A stretch of 64,000 nucleotides of DNA from Trichobilharzia szidati (GCA_944472155.2 OX235272.1:93936020-94000019); one strand, 5' to 3'. Counted from the first letter of the stretch, positions 44,060 through 55,485 are shown. Numbers and translations are program-made. Notes: generated from the letters alone by a model not told the origin.

Positions 44060-44345
44060 TTATGAGACCTGATAAACGAGCTGGAGTTGTTGTTATTATT
44101 ATGAACAAAATAAATTCAATAGATAAGATGCGCCTATGGTATTAAATGACTCATCTAAGTTTATACTTGACAAATCAGAGAAAGAGATGAATCTGACGAC
44201 AGAGTAACAAGCGTGGTAAGTCAACTAAGGAACACCTGTTGACGAAAAGGTTGACTGACATTGCAAACTCTAGTGATCTGAGACTCAGAAGGCACGTTTA
44301 CCCTTTATCGATAGTTTACCGAAAACGTATAGACGAATGCTCATC
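44060..44345 (+). mobile_element. Penelope-like RT N-terminal fragment
   Basis: The plus strand reads RPDKRAGVVVI, then after decay DIANSSDLRLRRHVYPLSIV and YRKRI. This corresponds to the KPDKGSAVVI...LYGLPKIHK region before RT motif A of PLEs. It is the only RT N-terminal piece of a PLE in the window. An HH2 copy cuts it off at 44345. Confidence 0.6.
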
Positions 44346-44755
44346 TTCAACCTGCTGTATCCTATTGGTCACGGCTTCCAACTAGAACCCCAGGTAACTG
44401 CCTGAATAGGGCCAGTCGCTGGTGAGTATCAGATCAATTTTCAAGTATTGGTTTTTGTAGGGATTTTGTTTTTGATTGGTTGAAGGATTTCATCATGAGC
44501 TGACATCAGTTAGAGAACCATCGGGTCCCAGTGGCTTAATGGTCTACGAGCTAGCTCGCCTTGTAACCAAAAGGTCCTGGGTTCGAACGCTGTCGATGGG
44601 TGCATACTGCTAAAGTGTCCCAAACTAGGGCGGAACAGCTATCCAGTACTCTCAGGTTTTCCAATGGTTCTCTAACTGATGAAAGCTCATGATGAAATCC
44701 TGTAACCAATCGAACAAAATCCCTACAAAACCAATACTTAAGAATACCCATCTCC
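44346..44755. repeat. HH2 element with ~80 bp terminal inverted repeats
   Basis: The left arm (44455-44522: aagtattggttt ... gattggttgaaggatttcat) is the inverse of the right arm (44660-44735: atgatgaaatcctgtaacca ... ccaatactta). Between them lie box B-like gggttcgaacgc and a hammerhead-like unit with a damaged linker (CTAAAGT). 44346-44440 is a minus-oriented HH2 5' piece. Confidence 0.78.
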
Positions 44756-45044
44756 CAACCTTTTGGGACCAACATTGTCAATGACCACTATTAATAACCA
44801 GTTCATGGAATTCATTCTTTTCTGAGCCATCAAGAATATGAGCACACCCTGTGTATCAGTACTTGGACTAAATGATTTACCTGAACATGTTCATCAATAT
44901 GAGTATATGAAGTGTCTAAATCTGTAGATTGATACATGTCCTAAACTTATATTCTATAGCGACGGTGGAAAAAAGTATGACTCTTTTGTGAATAAAGAAA
45001 AATATAATCAAATTTAAGAAGGCAGACGTATAACACTAAAGAAA

Positions 45045-45535
45045 ACTGATGTCAGCTCATGATGAAATCCTCCAACCAATTGAACAAAATTCCTACAAAA
45101 CTAATACTTGAAAATTAATTAATCTGAAGCTCACTAGCGAATGGCAGGCAGTTAAACTGGGGTTCTAGTGGGAAGCCGTCACCAGCAGGGTACAACAGGT
45201 TGAAGACGAGGCAGTAACTCATCGAAGAAGATATTGCGAAGTGGTAGCGCTATGTCGTAAATTGGCAGAAGTTGGAATTCATGGACTGGCCATTGGATCG
45301 GGTCCCAGTGGCTCAATGGTCTACGAGCACGCCTTGTAACCAGAAGGTCCTGGGTTCAAACCCTATCGGTGGGTGCATACTACTGAAGAGTCCCAAACTA
45401 GGACGGAGGAAGCAGCTGTCCAGTACTCCCAGCTGGTTTTTCAATGGTTCTCTAACTGATATCAGCTCATGATGAAATCCTCCATGCAACTAAAGAATAT
45501 CCCCAATAAAAACCAATTACTGTAAAGATTTCACT
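45045..45535 (+). repeat. HH2 element, near full-length
   Basis: It starts with an HH2 3' end piece (45045-45110), then a full unit: gggttctagtgggaagccgt, ggcagaagttggaattcat, box B gggttcaaaccctat, then CATACTA, CTGAAGA, gtcccaaactaggac, a short insert, cagctg, tc, cagtac, and the 3' end catgatgaaatcc. Stem II, stem III and most of stem I are intact. Confidence 0.78.
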
Positions 45536-45677
45536 GAGAACAACAACAGCAGCTGAACCAACCAACGTTGAAATATGTCTTTGAAGCATGTATAGAGTAG
45601 TAGAACTCTTATCACATAACAAGTATTCATCAATCCATGAATAAGAAAAAAAGTATTAACTAGTTCCTAAAACTTAC

Positions 45678-45745
45678 CTAATACCGTGTATATTACGAAT
45701 TGCATAACTGATATCTTTGCGTAATTCTTCTTCATCAGTTTCAAT
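45678..45745 (-). CDS. DNM: Dynamin exon 3 of 9 (stalk domain)
   Basis: This 68-base exon is too short to stand out as an open frame. Acceptor aactag| is followed by codons for IETDEEELRKDISYAIRNIHGI plus AG of an Arg codon, then donor |gtaagt. Classical dynamins have the equivalent [23 protein letters not shown] stretch here, so the match is residue-for-residue collinear. It enters in phase 0 and leaves after two bases, and exon 4 supplies the missing base. An RTE fragment at 45836-46490 lies only about 90 bases upstream of the acceptor. Confidence 0.93.
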
Positions 45746-45835
45746 CTAGTTAAGAAAAAAATAATTAAATCGATATGAAAGAGAGGAAAGAAAAACAGCC
45801 AACTTATCATCAGAGGAGGGAAGATAACACATATA

Positions 45836-46490
45836 TTATTATTATTATTCCCTTGTGTTCCGAGTGGAACATAGGGCTTCAACAACACATCTCTTTCTTC
45901 TACTTTCTGCCGTCCTCTTCAGCTGGCTAGCTCCATGATTACCCATAATCTCTCATCTCCTCCATGCCAACCCCGCACTCACGACACACTGGTCGCTTCC
46001 CATTCGGATTCCACTCGAGTAATGGCCTGCAATTAGCGCAATGTCATTCGACGGCCTCCTTAACGTATACCTGACCAATCCATCTCCATTTTCTCCTACA
46101 TATTTGTTGAACGATGGGCTCTTGGTTGTTTTGTTCCACTGCAGAGTTTCTTCTGGCTATTTGATCTTAATAAGTATGGGGCCAGCCAGCGAAGTGGGCA
46201 GCTGTTGATAAAAGTCTGTAACTTGCTGGAAATCCTTTTCGTGATACGCATTGCAAGTTTCTGAACATTTCACATTTGTGTTGAATAGAATCCGAATCTT
46301 ATTCCTTATGCTGGCTGAGTGCAGAAGACTACTTCCAAACTGGTTTCAGGTTCATAAAGGTGTATCTTGCCTTTCCAGTTCTGGCTGATTTTGACATCTT
46401 CATCCGTCCTGACTGCCTGTAGTTGAGACGATGCTTCCTAGCCAGATAAGTGGAGGAGGTAACCTCTGTTAAATCTCTCCCATTGATGAT
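45836..46490 (-). mobile_element. RTE/SR2-like LINE 3' end with 13-bp target duplication
   Basis: gataacacatata occurs at 45823-45835 and 46491-46503. The insert runs from the (ATT)n tail complement through cttgtgttccgagtggaaca to a 5' truncation in the TINGRD-like segment. The coding region is frameshifted, yet the flanking repeat is perfect. Confidence 0.88.
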
Positions 46491-46675
46491 GATAACACAT
46501 ATACTTAAACTGTATTCACTAATATTTCCAATTAAAAACTAAATATTGCTTTAGAAAAAAAAAGATAGATGGAAACTATCAAAGCTTGATAAGGTAAATC
46601 AGAAAAGTTAAGACCGAAAAATGAAGAAATATTACCAAACATAATGATATCAATCTCCGAGAGTTAATTTGTGGG

Positions 46676-47275
46676 GATATAATTTATCGCAAGATTTCGA
46701 TCACAGATTGATATCAGTTAGAGAACCACTAGGAAACCAGAAGGGAGTACTGAACACGGTTGTTTCGTCCTAGTTTGGTACTACTCACGGGTAGTACAAA
46801 CCTATCCGGGGTTCGAAACCAGGAACTTTTGGTTACAAGGCAAAAGCTCGTAGATAATCCAGCCAGCCACTGGGATCCAATGCAATGGGTCATGAATTTT
46901 AACTTCAACCGATTCCCTAGTGACTACCTCCAGGATGATGTTGACTAGAGTCCTAGTGAGAAGTTGTAACCAGTGAGGTCCATCCAGTCGGGAGTGAGGG
47001 TGGATTTCCCGCTGGCGGTCCACGTTACAATCATGAATTGGTGGAAGTTAGAATTAATGGGCTGGTCATTGAGTTGGATTCCAGTGGCTGGTTGGATGAT
47101 CTACGATATTGACTTGTACGTGTAGGGTCCAGGGTTCGATAACTGGCGGTGGGTACGTACTGCCGATGAGTACCAAAGTAGGATGAAACAGCTGTCCAAT
47201 ACTCCCTGCTAGTTTTCAATGGTTCTCTGACTGATACGACTACTCCGTGATCAAAATCATTGTCTGATAAAATTA
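46676..47275. repeat. HH2 element pair, opposed
   Basis: 46680-46985 reads HH2 on the minus strand, and 46990-47260 reads it on the plus strand, with GTACTG, CCGATGA, a decayed stem II (gtac/agga), GAAA, cagctg, tc at about 47157-47200. The two meet near 46985 in the 5' regions. Confidence 0.72.
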
Positions 47276-47334
47276 GAATACACACATGAGAACAAGACCT
47301 CAACTAGTTCAATTTTTTCTCTCCTTTTATTTCT

Positions 47335-47570
47335 TTACATACCGAGTGGAACACATATAGCTTTAAGCTTGAGCTTTGGAAGTTTCAGTACCAATGGTGG
47401 TGTCTTTTCTACGCCATAGGGTTGCCACAGCCTCACACACACACACACAACCTTCTCTCTTTACTAAACTTACTACTAAATAAGCGAGGTTTAGAAGTTC
47501 ATCGTCAGGGAGTCGAACCCCGGACCACATAAAAAGTGGTTGGTGATTATTCTACCACTCAGCAATTCGC
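47335..47570 (-). repeat. SINE-A with internal (CA)n
   Basis: Forward: taccgagtggaacacatata, the hairpin agctttaagcttgagc, a (ca)n tract at 47434-47449 in place of normal body, and the head complement gagtcgaaccccggacc. Confidence 0.72.
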
Positions 47571-47574
47571 ATTA

Positions 47575-48140
47575 TCGATCCAACAATAGCAACAACAATT
47601 ATAAATGTTATTTGAAAACGACCAAAATAAAAATCAAAACAAAACCAATATTACTTTAACTATAGACCAGTTGAAGAGGAGGAATAGAGGATGCATCAAA
47701 CTCAATCGAACAGAAAGTAGAACAAAAAGCAAAGCAGAAAAACAGAATGAAAGAGAGAGACAGAGCGAAAGGGAGAATGAGATGGGAGACAGACTAGTAA
47801 AAAGCATCTGCCTCTTTCTGTTTAGCTAGCTAACTCTAAAATTTTATAAATATTCATCACGTGCGCAAATATATCATCATACAACAGTAGAAACAGAATA
47901 TTACAATAATATTTTAATCTAGAAAATATAATATATGCTAATGATACACAAAAAAAAATTAAATCGATCGATCGAAGGAAAATGAGACGATAAATCTAGA
48001 GAAGGTGAGATAAGAGATATGCCTCAGAAAATATATGCATAAAACTATCTCTGTTTGATGAATATAGATTTTACTTGAGTTAGTGTATAGTGTAGTGTAG
48101 TGTAATATAGTGTAGTCCTGCTAGAGATTAACTGTCAATA
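47575..48140. other. A-rich and purine-rich low-complexity intron
   Basis: An aaag/gaga-rich stretch (47600-47790) gives a Lys/Arg/Glu-rich open frame that I regard as compositional. (tagtg)n-like repeats lie at 48083-48115. Confidence 0.5.
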
Positions 48141-48153
48141 CACTTCTCCGACG

Positions 48154-48391
48154 TGCGTCAGTGGCACAGCCGTAGAATGCTAGCCAACCATGCAAGTGGT
48201 CCAGGGTTCGATCCCCGGCCACCGACACAACTCCTTTACCTCACTAAGCCAGTAGTAATAAGACTGGTAAAGAGGGAAGCTTGGACATGAGGCTAGCAAC
48301 CTTACCTAGTAAAACAAAATAATAAAACACCACTGCTACCGAAACTTCAAAGCTCTGCCTTGAAGCCCTATGTTCCACTGGGTACGTAAAG

Positions 48392-48436
<45 letters not shown>
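48154..48436 (+). repeat. SINE-A, full-length, ending in an (AT)n microsatellite
   Basis: The head tgcgtcagtggcacagccg with box B gggttcgatccccggcc, full body, and end ccctatgttccactgggtac. The A/T tail has become (AT)n at 48397-48436. The flanks ttctccgacg (48144-48153) and ttctctgacg (48437-48446) suggest a 10-base target duplication with one change. Confidence 0.85.
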
Positions 48437-48438
<2 letters not shown>

Positions 48439-48739
48439 CTCTGACGGCCTGGTTTAAGACTTGGGCCAACAAAAAGCCTCTATAATCAAATTGCATATAA
48501 TTTCTCTTGTTCCCTTTGTTTTAATGAATTAAAATATGACCTCTGTTGGTGTTCACTACTCTCGTGAGTATTTAAAATATTTACAACCTGCTAATTAACA
48601 AGTTTTTACTAAACGTGAGAAAAAGCATAACCGTGGATGGTAACATATTCCAATACATAATGAGATAATTGTTCCTGAAATTTTTACAGTATAAACTGCT
48701 ACTGCCTGAGAAATAAAACTAACTACCTGCAGTTTTCAA

Positions 48740-49305
48740 TCACTAACATGCGACCTGAATAATATCCTTCAAGTTTTTAATAGCTGTCGCCTAGCCATCA
48801 AATTTACGATTGATGCAGAAACCGGAGAGACAATCTCATTTCTGGACGTCCGACTGATGGGACCCTACAGAGATCAATATGTCGGAAAACTAGGGACAAC
48901 GGCCAGCTGATAAACTTTTACAGTTGAGTAGAATATGCAGCCCCGAATCAGTAGAAGAGGAGATTACCATTTTGAGGAAGACAGTACTTGAAAATGGCTA
49001 TACACCACGCTTTATAGATAAACATATAAAGCTCAAAATCAACAAAGAACAACCCAACTCTGTGCCAAAGAAGATGCTATACATGAATGTGGCATTCAAA
49101 GGCGACCTTCTGGCTGACATCTTAAAGAGAAGAATATCTAACACCCCGAAAAGAATATTCCCTGATGCTATATTAAGATTGGTATTCTCAAGCCGCCCAT
49201 TGTTCTTCAACAATCCTAAAGATAAGCTATCGCATTTGACTACTACTTCTATGCGTATCTACCAATTAACTTGCTCATGTGGAGCGAGATATTTCTGGAT
49301 ATTTC
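48740..49305 (+). mobile_element. Penelope-like fragment: RT end and endonuclease start
   Basis: The plus strand reads NSCRLAIKFTIDAE and TISFLDVRLMG (end of RT), then, from 48924, a 130-codon frame with KKMLYMNVAFKGDLLADILK and MRIYQLTCSCGARY. It stops where the YIG motif should follow, because a SINE-B begins at 49310. This RT-to-endonuclease linker corresponds to 14100-14360 of the longer copy. Confidence 0.8.
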
Positions 49306-49309
49306 TGGA

Positions 49310-49483
49310 TATAGCTTGATGCCACACCGTATTTTCAGTACAAGTATGGAATTTTCAGCATGGATATCGGTAGCCCAAATTTTGCAGGCCGACCATAGAT
49401 ATCGGGTGTGCGTCGGCAGGGGATCGAATCCCGAACCATGTGCATGGTCGGCGAGAGTACTAACCACTGTGCCACCGACGCAC
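49310..49483 (-). repeat. SINE-B
   Basis: On the minus strand it begins with the same tRNA-like head as SINE-A (gtgcgtcggtggcacagtgg; box B ggattcgatcccctgc), but the body is different: tcggcctgcaaaatttggg, accgatatccatgctgaaaa, ending tcaagctat. It matches 50281-50440 and 61417-61600. Confidence 0.82.
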
Positions 49484-49800
49484 TAAATACTCCGTCCGAA
49501 GACAGAGCTGAAAAAAATGAGATAAGACTCATTGTATTGTGCCTCCCCCCGGAAATCTTTAGTAAAAGGCGAAAGATTTATCCGCAAATGAGGAGACACC
49601 AGAGGTCATTCAATGAATGTTTTATCCAAAATAGTCAAAGAACATTATCCCGCTTGGCTACGTAACACATGTGCTAACCATCTCAGTCGATGTAGCTTCA
49701 CAGTCGTAAATTTCACAGAACGTAAATTTTTAATGCTTCCCTCAGCATACATACACACACACATCCTATGACATAAGAAACCTTTGGCTCAAATATTTCT
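49484..49800. other. Intron sequence, no recognised element
   Basis: Nothing was recognised apart from a short (ca)n near 49750. The 49670-49720 part (catgtgctaaccatctcagt, cgatgtagcttcacag) may be a LINE-B remnant on the minus strand. Confidence 0.35.
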
Positions 49801-49804
49801 CTTT

Positions 49805-49965
49805 ATTTTTATCCCTTTGTATTTCAAGGGAAATATACGGATTGAAGTAGTTTGAAGTTTCACAGTAGGGAAAGTGTCGCTTTTTATGGGGTTGAAGTTT
49901 TTAGTCTAATACATCCCTCCCAACCTCCCCTCTTTTCCTGGCTAACTAGCTATCTATCCGCTAAT
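49805..49965 (-). repeat. SINE-A, degraded
   Basis: Forward ctttgtatttcaaggg, agtttgaagtttcacagtag, atggggttgaagtttttag are the decayed end and body. The head is lost. Confidence 0.5.
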
Positions 49966-50280
49966 ATAATAATAATAACACCTTTATTCTAGACAGTATG
50001 TTAATACATAGTACGGAATTTTCAGTGCATTGAAATCGTGAAATATCCACTCTTCGTACAGGATCTTCAAATAAAATGGTAATCGGCAGTACATCGTGTT
50101 ACGCTGTGGTGTTCCATATGAAGCAATATCTAAATCTCTACGATATTTTCCTCCCTCATTTCTATTGAGAAGTGCTCTAGCATTACAGCAAACTAAACCT
50201 ATGTGCGAGTTTGAACTGTGATATCCAAAAACACAGTTGGATCATTAAAACAGTAAGAAGAGATGGGGAAGACTTTATAC

Positions 50281-50445
50281 ATTATACTGTGAGTCGGTGG
50301 CACAGCGGTTAGGACTCTCGCCGATCATGCACACCTGATATCTATGACCGGCCTGCTAAATTTGGGCTACCGATATCATATGCTGAAAATTGCATACTTG
50401 TACCAAAATACTCTGTGGAATCCAGCTATAATAAAATAAATAAAT
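50281..50445 (+). repeat. SINE-B
   Basis: The head gtcggtggcacagcggttag is followed by the SINE-B body (ctgatatctatgaccggcct, gctaaatttgggctaccgat) and an (aata)n tail after agctataata. A deletion joins the head to the body before box B. Confidence 0.78.
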
Positions 50446-50639
50446 AAATTTAGGTAGTTCAGTGATTTAAGCAGGCTACCAGGTGAAGTTAAGGTGTGAG
50501 TCAGTCAGTCAGCCAGATATCGAACCTGGACACCTCCAAAGTGCCTGGTTAACATTCTATACCATTGATGGTATACTACATACTTCTCTATATACTTCCA
50601 TAATAGAATAATTTAAATTAACATATCACACAGTGATAC

Positions 50640-51620
50640 AGCGTTTATTTATTTATATTAAAGACTTTTTTACACTGTGAAGGGTACTAAAAGTCGTCAG
50701 TAGGGTAAGTGGGGTGTCGCTAAACCAACCTGTTAATACTGTTTGTAAATAGACACATGGACTAATGCAAGAAATTAGCGAATATTATCTTGTCGGAGAC
50801 CCTGAGCATCCTGTCTACACACAACTCACTCCTTGTATCTCATCTAGTAGGAGCAGAAGCAACTACAGCAGACCTCATACTCAGAATTTATGCTGGGTAA
50901 CACTATCCAACATGGTTGCGCGAAAAGGCAATAGTGGTGCTAAAAGGAGTGCGATAATTGAACACATGGTTAACACTGATCATTCCATCTTAACAAACAC
51001 CTCCTGCATCAAAGTAATCTACACAGTCAAGAATAACCTACCAAAGAAAATACAGTTTCTTCTTGTTTGTATTGCTGAAGCTCTGGCCATTCACATAGAA
51101 AAACCGGAGCTATGCATACAAAAACGAGAATTACTCAACCACTTCTATTATTATGGTAACAACTGTGTTGATTTTTGATGACTTAATTTATTTTGTTTGC
51201 CTGTTTCTTTATTTGCTTATAATTCTTGTATTCATTTAGAACTCTTATGCAATTTCGTATTCTCTACTTTGTTCCTATGTGTGTATCCTGAGTACAATTC
51301 AATCATCAAACTATTCATATTATTACATAACTCCTTTTTAACAACTGTTTGTGACAACTCATCACCTACCTTTGTTACTACAATAGTTTCATTAACACCC
51401 AACTTCCTTGAACGTTTTTGTATCAGGTAACTTCACGCAAAACTTACTAATTTTCACCTGTTTAGTTAAAATAACCCTAACCAATTGTATTTTTGTTTGA
51501 CAACCTCAATGCACACATACATACAAAATAACCTATATATATACATATATTTGCGATTGTATGGCTAAGAAAATGAATTCGCCGCCCCGAAAAGAGACTC
51601 TTCGCTGAACTGTGTGTTTT
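50640..51620 (+). mobile_element. Penelope-like fragment (endonuclease C-terminus and 3' region)
   Basis: The 50765-51178 frame ends with AKRSAIIEHMVNTDHSI, NTSCIKVIYTVKNNLPKKIQ and FLLVCIAEALAIHIEKPELC, IQKREL. This is the PLE endonuclease C-terminal half. The 3' region to about 51600 ends with ccgaaaagagactcttcgct. The GIY-YIG motif itself has decayed. Confidence 0.8.
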
Positions 51621-51829
51621 GTTTTCATAGGTATAAAAACTCTACACTACCTTATTTGGCCGGGACACATTTTATGTGATGAGAAAAGTGTGCAAGGCAT
51701 GATACTACTAATTTACTGAGAAACACTAAGCAAACGGCACTAATTTATTCTTTATTTCATTATTATTATTATTATTATTATTATATGATGGTTAATATTT
51801 CCACTTGAATTTTAACCTTGTATTCATAT

Positions 51830-52145
51830 TCTTGTGGGAAGCCGTGACCAGTAGAGTACAGCAGGTTGAAGATGAGGCAGTAACTCATCGAAGAAGACAT
51901 TGCGAAATGGTCGCGCTGTCATCAGTTGGCAGAAGCTATAATTCATGCGCTGACCATTGGATCAGGTCCCAGTTGTTTAATGGTGTACGAGCTAGCTTGC
52001 CTTGTAATCAGGAGGCCCTGGGTTCGAACCCCGGTGAGTGCGTGCTGATGAAGAGTCCCAAACTAGGACGGGGGAAACAGCTGTCCAGTACTCCCAGGTC
52101 TTCCAGTTGGTCTCTAACTCATGTCAGCTCAAGATGAAATCGTCC
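51830..52145 (+). repeat. HH2 element, near full-length
   Basis: tgtgggaagccgtgaccagt, box B gggttcgaaccccggtg, then GTGCTG, ATGAAGA, gtcccaaactaggac, ggg, GAAA, cagctg, tc, cagtac, and the 3' end gctcaagatgaaatcg. Helices II and III are perfect; stem I has one G-U type change. Confidence 0.8.
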
Positions 52146-52149
52146 ATCC

Positions 52150-52379
52150 ATATTCTTTTCAACAATAATATCAATGTAAATGTCCTACATCTATTGAGAG
52201 AGAAAATAAGATGCAATATTGTACTACGTGCTGAAACTTCCAAGCTGTGTCAAAAGTACTGTTTGGAAAAAAGTTATTATTATTATTATTATGACGTTTC
52301 AAGAAAACCCTACTATCCACATATACAAGTATAAAAATGCATTTATATCACTGTCTATTTATACCGGATAAAATTATTC

Positions 52380-52415
<36 letters not shown>

Positions 52416-52505
52416 ATCAAACACATTTTCACTACCTGATCCTATCAATATAACTAAGCTAAAAATGTATTAAAATATTAAAACGTCAAAAACTGCTGAA
52501 TATGG
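52150..52505. other. Intron sequence with (ATT)n tracts
   Basis: (ATT)n lies at 52274-52291 and 52380-52414. No element was recognised. Confidence 0.5.
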
Positions 52506-52509
52506 CTTG

Positions 52510-52725
52510 AAATTAGCATCAAGGTGAAGCTGAAAGCCTCGAGGACACCTGGGGATAGGCCACAATGCAAGTTCAATACGCAAAAACTGAAGGACACAAT
52601 CACACAGGATATTTTCACTGCAACTGTCAGAGCACAGCAGGAAACACTACGTGGCACCACCGTGCACACGCTGCTGGGTTCAGTAAAACCAACTCCATGC
52701 AAAAGAACTGGGAGATTCTAGATCA
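52510..52725 (+). mobile_element. RTE LINE fragment (endonuclease-RT linker), tentative
   Basis: One frame reads MKLKASRTPGDRP and CKFNTQKLKDTITQDIF, resembling the KLKL...RFNT..L.D linker between endonuclease and RT of RTE elements. If right, the Gypsy piece that follows sits inside, or replaced part of, an RTE element whose RT resumes at 53748. Confidence 0.5.
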
Positions 52726-52739
52726 ATGTTTTGACCTGA

Positions 52740-53747
52740 GGCTGGGTTCTCAACATACCCTATTACAACTGCTCTCCCGCCGACAACTACCAGGAGAGAG
52801 TTTCCTGGACGTTGCCCCAGCAGCCCACCACTTCGTCCACGTCCTCAACAACCTATCAGACGATGTATTCGCCCAGATTACATGGGACCTCATCCTAGGA
52901 GTAGACTTCTTGAGGTCACACCACACTCTTATAGATATCACCAATTCTCGAGTCACAATTGATTCTGTCACTATACCCGTATATAGCCCTCAGCAACCGC
53001 GGTCTGCTGCGTCAAAGTTATCAGTGTCTACCATCATAAATCAAGTTTCAGTTGACCCATCTGCTCCTGCTCCCCTCCGAGGGCAAATGCTGAAATTGAT
53101 TGATGAATACGCTGATGTGTTCGATGATGGGGGTAATCCAGGACGCACTGGTGTTGTTCAGCACCGTATCAATACAGGCAGTCATCCGCCTGTGCGTCAA
53201 CCACCCCGACGGATCCCCGTACATTACCAGCCCCAACTGGACGCCCTGATACGAGATATGTTGGATAAAAAGATCATCGTACCATCATCCTCCCCATGGG
53301 CGTCACCCATCGTTTTAGTCAAGAAGAAGGACGGCTCCCTCCGAATGTGTATTGACTACCGTAAACTGAATGCTGTAACCAGACGGGACGCTTTCCCGAT
53401 TCCCCGTATCGATGCAACCCTTGACGCACTTGCTGGCTCACAGTGGTTCTCCACGTTAGATCTGGCGTCAGGCTACTGGCAGGTAGAGGTGCACCCTGAC
53501 GATTGCCCGAAGACGGCCTTTATCCTCCCGAGTGGTCTCTACGAATTCCGAACAATGCCCTTCGGACTATGCAATGCCCCGGCCACCTTTCAACGCTTGA
53601 TGCGAATAGACCTTGACAGGTTAGTCCCGCAAAAATGTCTCATCTATCTTGACGACATTATTGTACATGGGAAGTCCCCAGAGGAGCACATGGATAACCT
53701 ACGGGTTGTTCTTACAAGGTTTAGAACGAATGGGTTAAAGTTGAAAC
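52740..53747 (+). mobile_element. Ty3/Gypsy pol fragment (end of protease and RT core)
   Basis: This is part of a 696-codon frame, 52565-54655. About residues 105-120 are the end of an aspartic protease (LILGVDFLRSHH). Residues 200-395 are a Ty3/Gypsy RT: RINTGSHPPVRQPPRR, IVPSSSPWASPIVLVKKKDG, RMCIDYRKLN, FSTLDLASGYWQV, TMPFGLCNAPATFQRLM and the catalytic YLDD in CLIYLDDIIVHG. The protease active site, RNase H, integrase and LTRs are all absent. The Gypsy similarity ends abruptly at about residue 394 (LKLKP), where RTE sequence takes over in the same frame. Confidence 0.93.
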
Positions 53748-55475
53748 CTATAAAAGACAGCCAAGGGAACCCAATTACCAAAGAAGAAAGACAGATTAAA
53801 CAATGGGTGGGTCACTTCAAAGGACTCTTGAACCGACCACCACCTACAACCCGTCCAGAAATACCAACAACAGCACATACACAACTGCAAGTTGACACCA
53901 ACCCTCCAACGAAAACTGAAGTCATGAAGGCAATCAAGCTTCTGAAAGCTGGAAAAGCAGCTGGACCAGATGGAATACCCCCGGAAGCACTGAAAGCGGA
54001 CCCAGAGATGACAGCAGGTATGCTGACTCCATTACTGCAAAAGATCTGGAAAGAGGGAAAGGCGCCTACTGACTGGAGGAAAGGTTACCTAGTGAAACTA
54101 CCAAAGAAGGGCGACCTGGGACTCTGCAAGAACTGGCGAGGAATCATGCTCCTGTCGATACCAAGTAAAATCCTGTGTCGCATCATCCTGGAGAGAATAA
54201 AGGACGCACTGGATACAGAACTCCGACCAGAACAAGCTGGATTCAGGAAAGGCAAATCATGTTCTGACCAAATTGCAGCTCTACGCATTATCATCGAACA
54301 AAGCATGGAATGGCAATCTAACCTCTACCTCAACTTAATAGACTTTAAGAAGGCCTTCGACAGCGTTGACCGCGAAGTAATTTGTAAACTACTCGAGTAC
54401 TACGGCGTACCCCACATATTCATCAACCTTATTCGACAGCTGTACGACAACGGCACATGTCAAGTGATCCACAACGGAAAACTCAGCGAAGCGTTTGGAG
54501 TAAACACAGGAGTCAGACAAGGGTGCTTATTATCACCAATGATATTCCTAATTGTGGTGGACTGGATTATGCGTCAGACAGTGGAAAACGAGAAGACAGG
54601 GATATCCTGGACCGACGTGAAGAATCTAGAAGACCTGGATTTCGCGCGTGGATGATTTATGTTTGATGTCACACAAAATCGAAGACTTACAAGCGAAAAC
54701 CGACAAACTGGTCGAAGAAGCAGCCAGAGAAGACAAGACTCCAGGTGAACATAGACAAGACGGAGGTCATGAAAATAACCTACCAACAACAACAACAACA
54801 GCAGCAACATCCAGTGCCAATCACCATCAACGGGAAGGATTTGAAAGAGGTTACTTCTTTCACTTATCTAGGGAGCATTGTCTCAACCACAGGAGGAACG
54901 GACGACGATGTCAAATCGAGAATCGAGAAGGCGAGAAACACATTCATCAACCTGAAACCAATCTGCAAATCTTCCACTGTCACTCAGCATCAACAAAAAA
55001 ATTCGGATTTTCAATACAAACGTCAAGTCAGTTCTTCTATACGGATCAGAAACTTGGCGGGTCACAAAGAATATTTTCAACAGGTTGCAAACCTTTATCA
55101 ACAACTGTCTTCGTTCTCTACTCAAGATCAGATGGCCGGAAAGAATCACCAACAAGAAACTGTGGGAACAAACAAAACAAGAACCAATCGCTCATCAAAT
55201 ATGCAGGAGAAATTGGAGATGGATTGGATACTCACTGAGGAGGCCGTTGGTTGACATCGCGCGTCAGGCCATAGATCGAGTGGAAACCGAAAGGGAAGCG
55301 GCGAGTGGGACGTCCAAGGGTGACATGGAGGAGATCGTGTGATGAGGAACTGAAACCGTATGGATTAACATGGACGCAAGTGAAAAGTAAAGCACAAGAC
55401 AGAAGCAAGTGGAGGCGTGCAGTTGAAGCCCTATGTTCCACTAGGAACCCAAGGGAACAATAATAATAATAAGTT
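53748..55475 (+). mobile_element. RTE/SR2-like LINE fragment, in frame with Gypsy RT at its 5' junction
   Basis: From about residue 396 the same frame reads IKDSQGNPITKEE, LLKAGKAAGPDGIPPEAL, LVKLPKKGDLGLCKNWRGI, PEQAGFRKGKSCSDQI, LIDFKKAFDSVDRE and VNTGVRQGCLLSPMIF: RTE RT motifs 0 to B. The frame stops at 54655 (LDFARG), where the usual FADDL box is damaged. The rest of pol continues in shifted frames (LQ.NIDKTEVMKI, TSFTYLGSIVSTTGGT, INNCLRSLLKIRWPERITN) to the 3' end and (AAT)n tail at 55459-55473. It ends 14 bases before dynamin exon 2's donor. It is the only RTE copy retaining the 5' half of the RT. Confidence 0.92.
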
Positions 55476-55485
55476 CTACTTTTAC

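Noticed and set aside
47605..47829. Charged 74-codon plus-strand frame
   Set aside because: It is rich in Lys, Arg, Glu and Asn from purine-rich simple sequence; no homology was recognised.
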